A stretch of 64,000 nucleotides of DNA from Marisa cornuarietis (lineage: Eukaryota; Mollusca; Gastropoda; Architaenioglossa; Ampullariidae): assembly GCA_004794655.1 (NCBI GenBank), contig SMMW01000622.1:4463501-4527500 (forward strand). Direction: 5' to 3'. This document shows, piece by piece, positions 24,766 through 64,000 of this stretch. Under the pieces are notes generated by a model. It was not told where the DNA came from and did not search any database. It saw only the letters and a program-made list of their open reading frames with translations. Made by a program: the position numbers and the translations under genes. Within the stretch, counting starts at the first letter, position 1; every line of letters starts with the position of its first letter.

Positions 24766-26990
24766 TGGTCGTTCTAGAACTTGTCGTACATGTTTGCAAC
24801 CATTTACTCACGGCAGAATCTGATAAATGTTAACGTCTTTAGGTTAGATAATATAGGGATCTAAAGAATAAAGACTTTTTGAATTCCTGTTTTATTCAGG
24901 CATTTTTAATTTAATGTTATTGTCCAATGAAGCAGAAAAATTTTAAAGCTGCTCTTTTTATTTGGTTTAAAAATTATGTGCTTTAGTGCTCAAATTAAAA
25001 AAAAGTAATCAGTTGTATTTTCTGTGACCACGATAGTTGGTCATGACTATGGGTGACCTACAACCACCACGCAAGATTAAAATTATGCAAAATGTTGTAA
25101 GCATGACAGCTAAAGACTGCAGCTGTTTGCAAAAATAAAAAGTATAACTTTTTTTGAAAAAGTATGAATAATTCTAGACATCAACCCATGAGAAAAGAAA
25201 ACAATGGAAAGGTAAATGTGATTTTTTGGAAACAAATACAATTAGTATGTCGTCTTCGTTCACAGAAAATAAGTTACCAGCAGAGTCTAAATTTTATGTC
25301 CCCAAGGAATCAAGTGCCAGCTGAATAAATAATGATTATTGACACGACTACGAGACATGTTAAGAAAAGTGTTTTTGGAAGAAGGAAGGACGGGTTTATT
25401 GGAGAAGGAAGAAAAATAAGGACGCATGAGCTAATTCTGTAGGTTGAAAGAAACACAAAATACCAGTAATGAGAACAGAGAAACTTTTCTAGCAAAAGTT
25501 TACAATTTAACTTTAGCCAATCGTCAGCCTCGTTACTACGACACATTCTATTATTCAGTTCGTTGCGTTTTTCAAGCTTTCAAGTCTAACGTAGGAGATT
25601 TTGAGCAAATATCCTCAAATGTTTACCCTGTGAGTAGCAGTCATAGGAAAACTGCCTGAAGGCGAAAGTTTGGGACTTCGGAATTTTGTTAAGTCCGGAG
25701 ATCCTTACCCAAACCTTAGTAAAACATGCAATCACATTGACTGGGTCAAGAAGTCGATGTCTTTCAGGACCGCTTCATTCTCAGGTTAGGTCTTTTAAAT
25801 CAATCAATTAATTATGCAGTTATGCCGTTAATAATTTGAGGATTTACAACTACACTACAGAAACAAGCTTTAGTAAGCAAAAGAAAATAGCTAACACAAT
25901 ATTGACCCCATTTTCATCAAATTACTTCTGTAAAATTTGACAGAGAACCAGAAAGAGCAGTAAAATTAACTATAGTATTATTTGTACTGTGTCCTACAAG
26001 GCTGTAGTCAAGAGCTGTAGACATTCTCCAGTGAACTATCCACAGTCTCGGTAGTCACAAACTAAAATGTGTCATTGCAGGACGTCCACTTCTCCCAAAG
26101 CCACCTGTTTATCTGTTCAAACTCAGACAAGTTCCCACAGCATACCATCTCCATTACAGCTGAAAACTGTTGGTACTGCATTTAGCACACGTCAGTGTGG
26201 AAATGCAATTAAATGTTTGCTCAGCCGTGCTGTGTTCGTAAAACAGAATAGAGACTGTCCTGAACACATCATGTCCCAATCCTTCCGACCATACAGTTTC
26301 TTTGCTTTCATGTCAAGCTTTTCAATTTAATCGTTTGTTTTTTCGGGAAGAGAAGTAAAAGCATAAAATGTATTGTGAACCTTCCATGTACTTTCCAAAC
26401 AATCTAGAACCGCTCAGTCTCTAACCATTTCGCTGTTTTCCGTTTGCTTTTCGCTGATGATCGATGACCTCAGAAGGTCACGTGATGTACAATGCAATTT
26501 CGTTCAAGACCGTATTTCAAGAAAAAGTGCCGGGCATGTTGCACTCTAAAGACGATTTTTTCATTAAACTACGACTTTTCTTTCTGAAAAATTTCGCTAA
26601 TCGTTGGGGAGCATTTAAATGATATTTCTGATTACAGAAGCATGATCACCTTAGAGCCAACCGGACATTTAAAAAAAATCAAATAGCCGATTACCCAGAA
26701 AATGTATGGGCACTTTTTTATATGAACAGATATGAACTTTCATGCCACACATCCTGGGAGCACGTCTGGGAAAACTGTTCAGCAGTAATCATAGATCTTC
26801 TAGCCAGCATCTTTTGTCAGGCGATGCCTCGCTCTGTCTAGATTGTCACTGATTACTCTTAAGAAAAAACACTCTAAGCCTCTCTCTATCTCTTTGTCCC
26901 CTTCCTCCTTTGACTGCGATGTAGTGTGCTGTTTAACACTGTCCAAAGTTTTCTACAACCGATCAGAGAGGTCATTCAGACGTATGTGCG
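24766..26990. other. noncoding, nothing recognised
   Basis: AT-rich sequence without a recognisable exon on either strand. Confidence 0.5.
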
Positions 26991-26992
26991 TG

Positions 26993-26994
<2 letters not shown>

Positions 26995-27041
<47 letters not shown>
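26995..27041. repeat. (TG)n microsatellite
   Basis: About 23 TG units, with further degenerate TG/CG sequence to about 27150. Confidence 0.95.
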
Positions 27042-27045
<4 letters not shown>

Positions 27046-28920
27046 ATGCTTGAGTGTACGTGTGTGTTTGTTTCCGAGTGCAAGTGCGTACGTATGAAAA
27101 TATTTGTGCAGATGCACACCTGTGTTAGCTCGTGTGTTTGCGTGTGTGGACAGTCAAACTGATAAAACAAATCCTCAAAACACTCACAATTATTTTGTTC
27201 CAAAAAGGTTTGATGTTCTGAATATTTTTAAGGGCAAAAGGCAGGGACTAATGGAGTATTTAGGTTTCTGAGAAGTCAAAAAAAAAAAAACGGTAGAAGG
27301 GAGGCAAAAAAAGGACAGAGAGAGAGACAGACAGAGAGAGGGAGACAGCTAGAGGGTGAAGGGAGATTTAGCAATGGAGCGAGATAAAAACATCGCACAT
27401 TTCTACAGCAAGAAAGCCAGCAAGCTCAGACACTGTCAGTCCAGAAACTTCCAAAACGTTTGAGTACAAATGTCGCCATCGATTACATGGCGATGTAGCT
27501 GCAGACGTACCCCTGTTATGCCACCTCGGTGGGCCGCTGGCGTGTCGAACAAAAGACGAGTGGGCTTTCTGCGCCATCTTCTTCTGCTAACGACTCCTGT
27601 GCTTGACAGTAATGAGATTCGTAAATATGAGAGCTGTCTGTAAAGGTTTGCAAGATCAAAGTGTTGCAGTGACATTTCTCTTAAAAGAACTTGGCAAGCT
27701 TACAACGGTCTGTGAGTAACAGTGAATGGGCTATATAAATAGCAAGAAAAAAATAACACACACACACTCACAAAGAAGAACCGGGTAAGCAAACATGTAT
27801 GAATCCTAAAATCACACGTATTAAATTCAATTAAAAACATTACAAAGAAACGACAAATAAGCAATTTCTTTCTCCTTTCTCTCTGTCTCCTTTGAAAGAG
27901 AATATGGCTGATGACCATACAGTTAGGTTCAAATTATATGCTAATGTACATTTGCTTATAGATTGTTGTTGAACTTGCTGTTTTGTATTGTCAGCATGTC
28001 GGTATCTCCCCATGTCATAATGACCGTGAGTCATTGAAAGATGTCATGTCTCTCTCTCTCTCTCTCGTATAAACACAGACGTATAAACAGATACAAAGAC
28101 ACACACACACGTAAACACACACACACACACACATTCGTGCGTGTGCACATGTGCCCATAGACACATACACCACCCACTTGTTTCCGGATGGAAGTAAATG
28201 CTCTTGCAATTCAATTTGAAGATCCTTTTCGAAGGGAAGATAATCTCTCTGGTGATGTCATCCCGTTGTGGTGGCGGTGGGATGATGCACATACTGATCT
28301 CCCGGCTTTGTTGCCGGTCTGATGCACGAGGCTGCATTACGACTACCAACGCCTGCGTGCACTCTGGGGACCACCAAAAATCAGAAAGGGGGAGGGGGGG
28401 TGTAAAGTAACAGAAAATGTTCAGAGCATAGAAGTAAATGCAGTGTCGAAGACCTCTCCCTCGAGAGGTCCTTTAGCCCTTATCGTGAGACAACAACGTT
28501 CAGACATCTCGACAGTCTCTCCATATCCACACAAGGCAGCGACGTCGAGCTTCATTCTTTAAAAGGTTTTCAGACAGTAAACTTCCAAACTCGAGCAAGG
28601 AATTAAATTTACAATGACTGCTTGTAGAACTTTTATAGCAATAACTTTTCGACCTTTGCCGACGATTTCCGTACATGATGAGTTGTATTCATGACCATCG
28701 TCAATTTACGCGGTCACTAGAGTGCCCTAGCGTGGGTAAGGGACCAGAAAAACTTGGTCTAAAAGACTGACGTCTCATTGATGAGCCCCTGATTAAGTGA
28801 CGTTAACTAACTGACCAGCAGCAGAAATTTCCCTTAAATTTGGGAAACTGTGCATGCGTAGTTAGGTCAAGGTCTCAAGTGTATAATCTAAAATCAAAGT
28901 AAGAAACTTAAAAATTCCCC
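27042..28920. other. noncoding, nothing recognised beyond short CA/CT runs
   Basis: A (CT)n run lies near 28050-28068 and interrupted CA runs at about 28096-28132. A small perfect hairpin (GACCTCTC/GAGAGGTC) lies at about 28452-28471. No gene was recognised. Confidence 0.5.
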
Positions 28921-28921
28921 T

Positions 28922-28923
<2 letters not shown>

Positions 28924-28999
<76 letters not shown>
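28924..28999. repeat. (CA)n microsatellite
   Basis: About 38 uninterrupted CA units. Confidence 0.97.
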
Positions 29000-29000
<1 letters not shown>

Positions 29001-29362
29001 ACTAACAACGACAAAAAAGAAAACGTATCAGTTTTATCAATTTGGACATAATATTGGTTCTAGTACAAATATTAGACAACAAAAATATTATTGTACCTTC
29101 ATTGGAAACCAAAAAAGGAAAAACAAACTTTCCAACTTAAAAGACGAGGGGCAAAATGGTGACTGCGGTTTTCAGTTTTGTTTCATATGGTTCATTTAGC
29201 CTCAGAATGTTAATTCACTAGAAAAACATTTACTAAATAGATTTTGTACCATTATATTTCCTTGTTACTTGGCAAGGTCTCAAAAACTGGCTAACTTCTC
29301 TTTTTGAATGAGATCACAATTTTCGACAATCCAGAGGCCTACTCCGAGAAATTACCGTTTAC

Positions 29363-29365
<3 letters not shown>

Positions 29366-29440
<75 letters not shown>
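29366..29440. repeat. (CA)n microsatellite
   Basis: About 37 uninterrupted CA units, only 370 bp from the previous CA array. Confidence 0.97.
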
Positions 29441-29442
<2 letters not shown>

Positions 29443-29756
29443 AAGGGTCGCTTACTAGGCTATGTCTGCATACGAATACGACGGGAAGTGGATGAGTCTT
29501 GGTTGATGGAAGAAATCCTGACAACAATTGTAATTTCCATCAAACCGAATCATCGTATTGTCCTTAATATGCAGGATAATATGGTTTACTTCGCTTGCAC
29601 TAAGTAATATGTATGTGAGTGTGAGAAAGAGAGAGTGTGTGTGAGTGTGTGAGAGAGAGAGAGAGAAAGATAAAATACATGAAACACATTACCTCTGTCA
29701 GTATATCAGTGCTTGAACTGTTATAGTATAATAAACACTCAAGTTTCACTTCTTCT

Positions 29757-30192
29757 TATTATTCCTTTTCCCCCCAACTGGAGCATGGGGCCGCAACTAC
29801 ACCACGCCAGTGAACCCGGTTCTGGACCGATCTTCTCCACGTCTGTCTGGGTCTCCCAACCCTGCGCCTCCCCTGTGGGTTCCAGTCCAGAGCTTGTCGT
29901 GTTAGACTTTCGGCCGGCTTTCGCAGGGTGTGACCGACCCAGCCCCACTTTCGCTTCTTGATGTCTTGGCTGGCAGGTTTCTGGTTGTCTCTCTCCCCCA
30001 GGTATGCATTGGAGATCCTTTCGGGCCATCTGATGTTGAAAATGTGGCGCAGACATCTGTTGATGAATGTTTGAATCTTCCTGGTGATGGTGTTTGTCAC
30101 ACGCCATGTCTCAGACCCATTTAGAAGGACAAATTTTAAGTTCGTATGAAAGATGCGGATCTCGGTGTGCTGAGATAATGCCTTGGAATTCC
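29757..30192 (-). mobile_element. 3' fragment of a non-LTR retrotransposon (LINE), C-terminal reverse-transcriptase ORF
   Basis: Read on the minus strand, the frame runs from about 30192 through LLNGSETWRVTNTITRKIQ, FINRCLRHIFNIRWPERISN, KKRKWGWVGHTLRK and GRPRQTWRR to QNRVHWRGVVAAPCSSW near 29765. These are the conserved C-terminal motifs that follow the catalytic domain in LINE-encoded endonuclease/reverse transcriptases often annotated as craniofacial-development-protein-2-like. The catalytic RT core and endonuclease are absent, so the copy is 5' truncated. A single stop interrupts the frame just beyond about 30192. The 3' end passes into an AAT/AAG-rich tail (29740-29757). The last residues match the element at 54.65-55.70 kb, so both belong to one family. 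Confidence 0.85.
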
Positions 30193-30199
30193 AGATGGG

Positions 30200-32868
30200 T
30201 CATAGGATGTAGAATGCTTGCCTGGCTACTCAAGTTTCACAATGAAGTATAATTGTCGAAAAGTGAAGGCCGTCAGTTATTAGACAGTTATTATGAGAAA
30301 CTCCTGTACTAAATAACACAAGAACAGAGCACCAGATACTCTGTAGAAAACATTACAAGGTGGAAGCATTTTCCACGGAACTAAACCAGTAGCAAGATAC
30401 CCCTCTTTTCAAGACACCGTACGATGAGTGGTAAAGGAACGTAACTGCGGCAGTCAGTGACAGAGATTTTTGCAGTTGTCTCCCTGGAAAGAAGTGTTTG
30501 CAAAAATATCCAAGTGGAGCATTGTCAAGAAATCACAAGGCTAAAAATACATTAGTTTCGCAATCACCATTACTGTTGTCATTACTACATTCTCAGGTGC
30601 CTTCCTCTCCTCTCTCTTTCACTCTCACACGTGCGCGCATATTTACACGCAAATGCAGACAAATGCAAGAACATGTTAACTCACGCGCAAACGAATGCAT
30701 ATTTGTTGGAATACTCAGAGACAACAAGAAATGCTTTTTAAATTAAGAGTTAAGAAAAAAGACCACACGGAAATATTTTTCCAAAATTGATTCTTTGCTT
30801 ATTTAACGTTCTAAAAATTTACTATCTGACTATTATCGATTTTTACTTGACAGATAATTGAATATCTGATTGCAGGCACGTGCAATATAGTCTAATAACT
30901 GATTGCAACTTCGTTTATACAAAGGTTGCATATGTTTATTTAGAAAAAGTGACTTAGTTTTGGGGAGTCGTGTTCTTTGCACTGTTGAGCTGAATTGAGC
31001 TACAGTGTCGATGTAAAGAATAAGATCTCAGTGACCGAGCTCCTAATGTCGTCGCCCACATTATCCGACACAATACTAAAACCTAGCCTTTAAGTGAATT
31101 CTTAACGAAATGCTGAAATGTCAAACCTCCCAGTGCTCGATATTCCTTCTGTACTGGCAAACAAGCTTGCCTTCGCTCATCATGTTGGTCAAAGTTTTCA
31201 ATGTCTCGAACGTTCGTCCAGAGACCATCAGCTTCCTGTGACATTCACGTGTAACTTTGCAAACTTAGTCAAACTATTGATGACATTTGCTCGGTTAAAA
31301 AAAAGGGTCTTTGTGCACACATTACAAACTCCCCCAACTGTTTGAGGGAACTCCTCTCAACCTCACAACCTGCCGTGAGTGGGTCCGAGGCGCACAAGGC
31401 CATGATGAACGCTAGATGATATTGCAGACAGAAAACAATTAATAATGTTTGAATAAAAAAGGCTCACGTGGCACATATGTCAGGAAGCGTTGAGCCTGGT
31501 GGTAAAGCGGCAAACATTCCGCTTTCAAGGTGAGGTTAATGGCGAGCACAAAGGTGCACAAAGTCGATCGTGACAGTGGTGAATGGTTCATTGGGCTGTT
31601 GTTCTTCGTATTGCTCTGAACAACGCAAAACATTAATGTTTCAGATTTCATTTCAGTCAAATATCTTTAACTGGCCTACACTTTGGTTCAACTTACTTTT
31701 GGTCCTTTTTTTCCCTTCAATGTAATGATCACAAAGAAAAATCACCAGCATTTTTCTTTTTGAGATTTTTCTGTAACAAGCAGTTACATAAAATAATTTT
31801 ATTTTAAATTCACAATCATTTTGAAGTAGGTCACTTTTTATTCTTTTCAAAAAAACAAACAAACAAACAACAAGTTAGAAATTCCATTTTTTTCATTATT
31901 ATTTATCTGACATTTACAATAATAGGCTTTAACTATTCAACAAAGCGGTTTGTGCTTTTAGCAAAAGATTAAGCAAATTGTTACAGAACTAGTCGACCAT
32001 CTCATTTTGTTATGTTTGATTTCTAAATTCACAGTGTTTAACCACACTGTCAGACGGAATATAAAAAAAAACTTGTTGTTACAGGTGCACAACTAATCGT
32101 CTGAAACTTCACTTTAGTCGTGTTATCAGATCACACAATTCACTTGAAAACAGTAGTTAGATAGTTTCCTGTAAACAGACACTCAGTCCTATTGTGCTAT
32201 TGTGCACTTGTAGTGGCAAGGCAGTTCCATCACAACACTTTTGTGATCGTTCTATATTTCTGTAGGTTACCAGATACACTAAAAGCTGTAGAGATCCAAA
32301 TGCATATCTATGATGCTGTATTTGTGGTTTATTTTAAACTGCAGGCGTGGCATGTTCTTGGGCATGACAATCATTGCTCACTACATGTTTTAACGGTCCC
32401 AGCCAAAAATCATTTCTTCATAATGTTTTACTTTGAAGACAACATGTCGTATACATAAAGGGGAATTTCATCGCTTAAATTTCAGATATCGTCCCACCTA
32501 ACCAACGGCCACCCTCTCACCACACAAACAAAAAAATAAGTCACCGGATTTCGATGCCTTCTCCCCATATCCGACTTTACTTGTGCCCTCCCTCCTTTGC
32601 TGAAGAGTGGCGCACGATCGTGTTTAGCACACCTACCCAATAAATCCATGTCCCTTCCATGCAGTCTTCGATTCAGGTTTGAAGTTTCGGTTTGTTTACT
32701 GTTTCACAAGAAAAGAAAGCTTTTTTCCCATTTCTATTGACCACAGGGAGGGAAGCTGGTTCATCGCAGCTTGAGTGGTTTGTGACTCCATAGTCAACAT
32801 GGTGCTTATGGCACCGCAAGCGACGTGTGTAACTTTCGAGCGAAGGGTCTAACGCAGGAGTTGTACCG
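30200..32868. other. noncoding, nothing firmly recognised
   Basis: No exon was recognised. At about 31485-31545 there is a weakly tRNA-like stretch (CCTGGTGGTAAAGCGGC, then TTCCGCTTTCAAGGTGAGG) that may be an old SINE head, at low confidence. Confidence 0.4.

Positions 32869-32870
<2 letters not shown>

Positions 32871-32932
<62 letters not shown>
32871..32932. repeat. (GT)n microsatellite
   Basis: About 30 uninterrupted GT units. Confidence 0.97.
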
Positions 32933-32933
<1 letters not shown>

Positions 32934-35900
32934 TAATATTGCACTACAGTGGGACTTGAAACTCTAGTGGGTTGGAGATGTAGTGGTGTTGCAAGACCTG
33001 TCAATATTTTACCTTTCCTGGTGGTTCCGGCTGCAGACGATTTGCTTAAGGCTACTGTCAAAGGTGTGCCTGCTATGGCCTTATAAGCCTTTTCCACACT
33101 TTCATGTTGTTTACTAACTGAAGAAGAGTATTTGCAGAGCTCTTTAGAAACGTCTTTATAGATTAGGAAACAGGCGATTGCAAACTGGCGGTTGATTTAC
33201 AGAGCTCTGTTAACAAGCAGATCCAAATGTTTTTAAAGGCATGTGTCATTCAAATGATCACAAACAACTCACGCCTATCTTTGTAAGCAGTGTTAGTTTA
33301 TAACACACTCATGATAATTACGAAAGCAAATCATGTGAATGCTGTATTTCAATTCCGTTTCTTGATTTGAATTTACTTCCCTTCTTTCAGGTTAGTCATT
33401 TCAGCCCTTTGTCCTTGAAGGAGGGAGGTTGAAGGATACAGCAGATGGCAAGTTTCTCCAAAGTCTTTGCTGGTTATCACAAAGCTGATCTAGCATGGTT
33501 GCCAGACACTTGATCCTCTGCTAACCTCAATGTCGGTATTTCTGAAGGACACACTAACGGATGTGCAGTAGCCGTGTTATGTTGAGGTTAGAATGAATGT
33601 TTGTAATTACCAATAATGGACTAGATGATCTTGAACAACTGTCAACTAGTGCCAGGAGGGTACAACCAATAAAAATGAAGACAGCAGAAGGGAAGGTGTA
33701 GAGAGGGCCATCACCACGCCTGACGTAAGCCAGTCCTCTGTAGAGGGTAACGACCAGCTACTTGTCCCTCGTTCCTTATAATCTTCTGTTCCCTTGACAA
33801 ATCAGGCGCGGCTACCCAGGGTATTAAGCCTAAGGTGCTGATTAAGCACTAAGTACCAAAGGGGAGTTAGGATGGATGTCATTGGCTTTCAGGATGGGAT
33901 GTCTGTTACTACTGTTAGCAATCAGGGTGTAGGTACCGGGGGTCGTGAGCAGAGGATAAGGTGTAATTTTCTGTAGGTGGGAAGTGCACCCGAGGGTAAG
34001 GGTTGGGGTGGGGGTTGGCATAGAGGCGTGGCCTGCCAAGGGTCGCATGCTGGGCGGGATTTACACTGGTCATTCCGGCTCGAACGAATGAGAGAGTTGC
34101 GAAACCTATACTTATCCAATGGTATACCTCTCTGGATATGGGATATGATCTCAGGTTTTGAAATTCAGTTCTGCGTAAATTTCGTATACATATAAGGTCT
34201 TTCATCAAAGCAGACGGGAAGACCCTCTAAGCAGATTTAGGTATCGACACTGTTAAGAAGAATGGCGTCGGTGATATAGTGTTTGGACTGTTGAAGCTGT
34301 CGTTAAGTTGCCAGAAATAAAAAATGAACCGGAACAACTGTTGTCTTAATATGACTAGTTACCAGCACTCAGAGGTCTGACTGAAGAGTCCATCTCTTCT
34401 GGACGAAAGTCATTTCACGTATTTCTCACCGCAAACTTTCACAAATAGGCGACTCAGACCATTGAGTTGGTGTCGATTCATTAACTCATCTGTAACGGGA
34501 CTTTGCTGATGTTGCTGGAAACGCTACAGAGTTAATAACGGAGCCTGCGTGCACGAGTCATCTACAGAAACCAATCATGACAGGAAGAATGAAAAACGAA
34601 TTTGGTGTCGAGATAAAACTGGCATTGGGCATCGCCAGCCTCAAAGCAGTCGATTACAGATGATCTACAATGAACTGTGGGCTCTTCACTCTAGGGATTC
34701 GTCTCTCTGAGGAACCGGACCCACGACGACGCGGCAAAACTTGACGAATGACTAATAAGCTCGAGTCAGTCTGTGCTACGGCTAGAGAGGCCTTCCGGAG
34801 AAACAAAATTACCAAGCAGACGTACGGAGACATAATCGGTAAGTGATCGCTGGTGAGTTCAATGAGTGCGAGAATTGATCAAAGACAGAATTAAGCGATA
34901 TCATCAGCAGCAGTGTGATAGAAGTTGATGCTTGGAAGAAACTAGAGACCTATTAGACCAAGGTGACAGGGTATGAGTTAGGGGACACCCTTGATTCGAC
35001 TAACCAAGTTTTTTTTAAAATCAACGATACTGCACCTACCATGGAGGAGGTCGTTACCCTAGTAGACAGAACACCAGCCTCCGAGGCCGGAGGCTGTCAC
35101 CGTTGAAAGGTTTCAATTATACCTTGGATCCACCTCTCCAAACGTACACTATGCACGTGTAGGTTGAACAGATACAAATGAATAGATAAACGGGACTCAG
35201 TTTTAGGACGAGATGAGGAGTGTTTCGGACCGAAATAAATAAATAAATAATCACATATATGCTGTAAAAAAAACTGCAACTGTGGTCTTTATTCAGTGTA
35301 CCACTGATCTGATTAGGCAGTTCGTTGGGTCTGCCTGCCTTAAGATAAATAGCATCTGCAAATTGCATGTAGGTTGACAAAGAGGCAAATGTGGTCGTCA
35401 TGGATTTCTTATGCATGTTCTCCAAGAAAATGTTGAGCAGTACGCGTGACGCTCTTAACAGACACCCAGCGTGTCATCTGTCCTACATGGATGCTGTTTG
35501 CCTACAGTGTCTCCGTGGCTTGAATCAAGCCTTCGTCTTCGGTCAGAAGTCTCTCTTTGTTACAACCCTAGGCAGACGATTCAGTAAAATTCTTTCTTAA
35601 AGTCCTCACCAAGGGATGACGAACCCTGCTTAAAAGACTTTTTTTTACATCACTTATTAATAATGACTTATTAATGACATTAAAAATGACTCGAACATGA
35701 AAATCGCAGGGAAAATGCGAATCTCGAGAAAAGAATATTCCCTCATTTGTTCAACTCTACTGCGTGAGGCACATGGTTTGCCATCCTGTCTGCTCCTCGT
35801 ACATTCGGCTGCAGTTTGCGTCTCTCGCCAAGCAAAACATTGATCACCCGACAAGGTGTTTATTGTCGATGACGCTGTGGAAGAGATCCCGCAGACTTGC

Positions 35901-36743
35901 ATTTGTTTTTCTTTATGTCGCATGTGGTTCTGAAGAAAACCAGCCTGTTGATGATTGCTTTGAACATTCTATTTTGAGTATAGCTGATTAGAATAATGGG
36001 TTGGTGGGTCCAACACTTTTTAGGGTATTCTTTTGTGAGAAGCAGAATAATCAACGGTAATAGATTTAAACTTTTGAACTAGTCCTTTTCTAAACGACTA
36101 CAAGTATGTTTACAGTTACTTCTAAAAGACTGTATCATTATCTGCTTGTGGTAGCAGCTATTCATTCTGTGGCAGAACTTCTTTTCCAGAACTCTTCGCG
36201 AAACGTACATGTATGCATTTAGCGAACTATTTATATTCTAAACCGGAAAAAGGAAGAAGAAGAAGAAGAAGGAAAAAAATAACAATTTGTAGTCCTTCAA
36301 CATTTAACAGAAACGAAACGAAATTTCTTTATTGCTTAGGCCATGTGGCCTCAACATCGCGGAGGCGAGCACAGCTCACATAACTTTACGGGTAAAATAT
36401 TACAGTTCAGGACATGTTTAATATAGGTTAGTATAAACAATGGCATCAACACTGTCAATAACAATATGGACATATCTTTCTTCGTTTAGCTGCTGACGAC
36501 TACATGAAACCTAACGGATTCTGTACATTGATTCTCTGGCACCATGACATTGCTTTTTTGTGGTACGCCAAATATTTGCATGGTATTGGAATACGATGCT
36601 TTTCCAGTGCAGTTTCTGTATTTTTTAAAACATTTTATTTCATCTGCGCCAATTGGCTCTATATGGACTAGCCGATGTTCTTGCATTAAACATTCAACCT
36701 TGCTTCAGTGTTCAGACAAAAGGGATATTACGGCACTTGTAAA
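32933..36743. other. noncoding, nothing recognised
   Basis: No exon was recognised on either strand. AT-rich sequence with a short AAG run near 36255-36270. Confidence 0.5.
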
Positions 36744-36832
36744 GGTGGTGGTGGTGGTGGTGGTGGTGGTGGTGGTGGTGGTGGTGGTGGTGGTGGTGGT
36801 GGTGGTGGTGGTGGTGGTGGTGGTGGTGGTGT
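36744..36832. repeat. (GGT)n trinucleotide microsatellite
   Basis: About 29 uninterrupted GGT units. The frames reading poly-Gly, poly-Val or poly-His through it are artefacts of the repeat. Confidence 0.97.
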
Positions 36833-37285
36833 GACGGCATTGCCTTCACAGCGAATGGCCAACTCAACCTGTCGATGCAGCCAGTCGCAGTCAAGTCGAG
36901 GCACCACATGGTCTCCAGCAGCAAGTTAGAGTCATAAGCGAATACAGTTTGGCTTTCAATCATTAAAAACTCTTTGCGAGGTGGGGCCCGCGCAGTGGAC
37001 TGTTGCAGCGCTGCGCAGCATCTGTGTACAGCGCGTAGTGTGCGGCCGAAGACGCAAGGATGGTGGGTGGAAAGATGACGAAGAACTGGTCAGGGGGTGA
37101 CATTAAGCTGAGCTCCAGCTTACGAAAGATCCTGCACTTATTCGGTATTGTCTTTCTCACTGCACGTTACATTTTTCATTGGCTTCAGAACTGTTTCAGG
37201 AGTAACTTTAAATATAACTTTTTTTTTTAAACCTGCTCTGATATGTTTGTCACAATCTGGTTAACTGCCTGTCTTTCTGTGTGAG

Positions 37286-37349
37286 AAAGAAAGAAAGAAA
37301 GAAAAAAAGAAAGAAAGAAAGAAAGAAAAAAAGAAAGAAAGAAAGAAAG
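37286..37349. repeat. (GAAA)n tetranucleotide repeat
   Basis: Imperfect GAAA units directly upstream of the ATG at 37350 proposed as the polycystin start. A purine-only strand of this length can form triplex (H-DNA). Confidence 0.9.
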
Positions 37350-63573
<26,224 letters not shown>

Positions 63574-64000
63574 GTAGGTTGCTTTTTCTCTTTTTCTGTG
63601 ACCTTTACGTGTACGTGTCTTTATTCATTTCGGTTTAAGTTGCTTATAATTGATAACAAATATTAGAGTGTAGAAAAACTGTTTTCATTTTTGTGGCTCA
63701 AAAAGCATGACAAAATAAAACCTTCTCCTATCGAAATATGTCTTCGCCCTGAAAAGCGGGAACTCGAGTTTGAATTTCCTTGAAAAGCTAAAAAAAATTA
63801 ATAATAAAAATAAAAAAAATAAATAAAAATGATAAAATACGTCCGTCGGAATCTTGTAAGTTGTGCGTTTCTTTAACATGTACAGCTTACAACATTACTG
63901 TGGGGTTCTGTGTAGTATAGAGAACTGCGGCTTGTCTTATGCGTTCGAGTGACGTTCTAGTGACGTTCTAGCACGTTGTTTACATACTGTATTAACAGCG
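63574..64000 (+). other. start of polycystin intron 32
   Basis: AT-rich intron sequence. A 13-base direct repeat (TGACGTTCTAG) occurs near 63951-63972. No further exon was recognised before the window edge. Confidence 0.6.

Noticed and set aside
36708..36963. poly-Gly, poly-Val and poly-His frames
   Set aside because: Translations of the (GGT)n microsatellite.

Overview
The window is animal nuclear DNA. Coding sequence is split into exons with GT..AG introns, long AT-rich noncoding stretches are full of (CA)n/(GT)n microsatellites, and there are LINE, SINE and MITE remnants. The protein families (a gastropod/bivalve-style polycystin-1-like receptor channel and a GPI-anchored LRR protein) and the transposon types suggest a lophotrochozoan, most likely a mollusc and perhaps a gastropod. 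The species cannot be determined from the sequence alone.

Layout. 1-15.8 kb: no convincing protein-coding gene. It holds microsatellites, a 25-bp tandem repeat, two identical 148-bp dispersed repeats carrying a tRNA A-box-like sequence, and a promoter-like cluster (CRE, ETS, YY1-type motifs) at about 3.5-3.9 kb. 15.824-17.545 kb: one intronless, GC-rich CDS for a secreted LRR protein with LRRNT and LRRCT caps and a C-terminal GPI-type hydrophobic tail. 17.5-37.3 kb: gene-poor, with many dinucleotide repeats, one 266-bp MITE with near-perfect terminal inverted repeats, and a minus-strand 3' end of a LINE reverse transcriptase.

37.35 kb to the right edge: one large plus-strand gene of the polycystin-1 family (PKD1/PKD1L). 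I assembled 32 exons by hand. Every splice phase is compatible and they give about 2590 codons of continuous protein. Domain order is: putative signal peptide, PKD-type Ig-like repeats, REJ region, GAIN/GPS region, TM1, PLAT/LH2, TM2-TM6, polycystin extracellular (TOP) domain, TM7. The gene leaves the window before its last transmembrane helices and C-terminal tail. Its introns hold a tRNA-derived SINE with target-site duplications, an internally deleted LINE of the same family as the one at 30 kb, a 1.2-kb minisatellite of 22-bp units, and several trinucleotide arrays very close to splice sites.

The most unusual structure is a 33-bp unit repeated four times at the end of the exon encoding the first part of the TOP domain. 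Each unit carries the same perfect splice donor and stays in frame, so donor choice could give isoforms with 0-3 extra 11-residue inserts. The receptor also lacks the usual His-Leu-Thr/Ser cleavage tripeptide in its GPS, which suggests it is not autoproteolysed.
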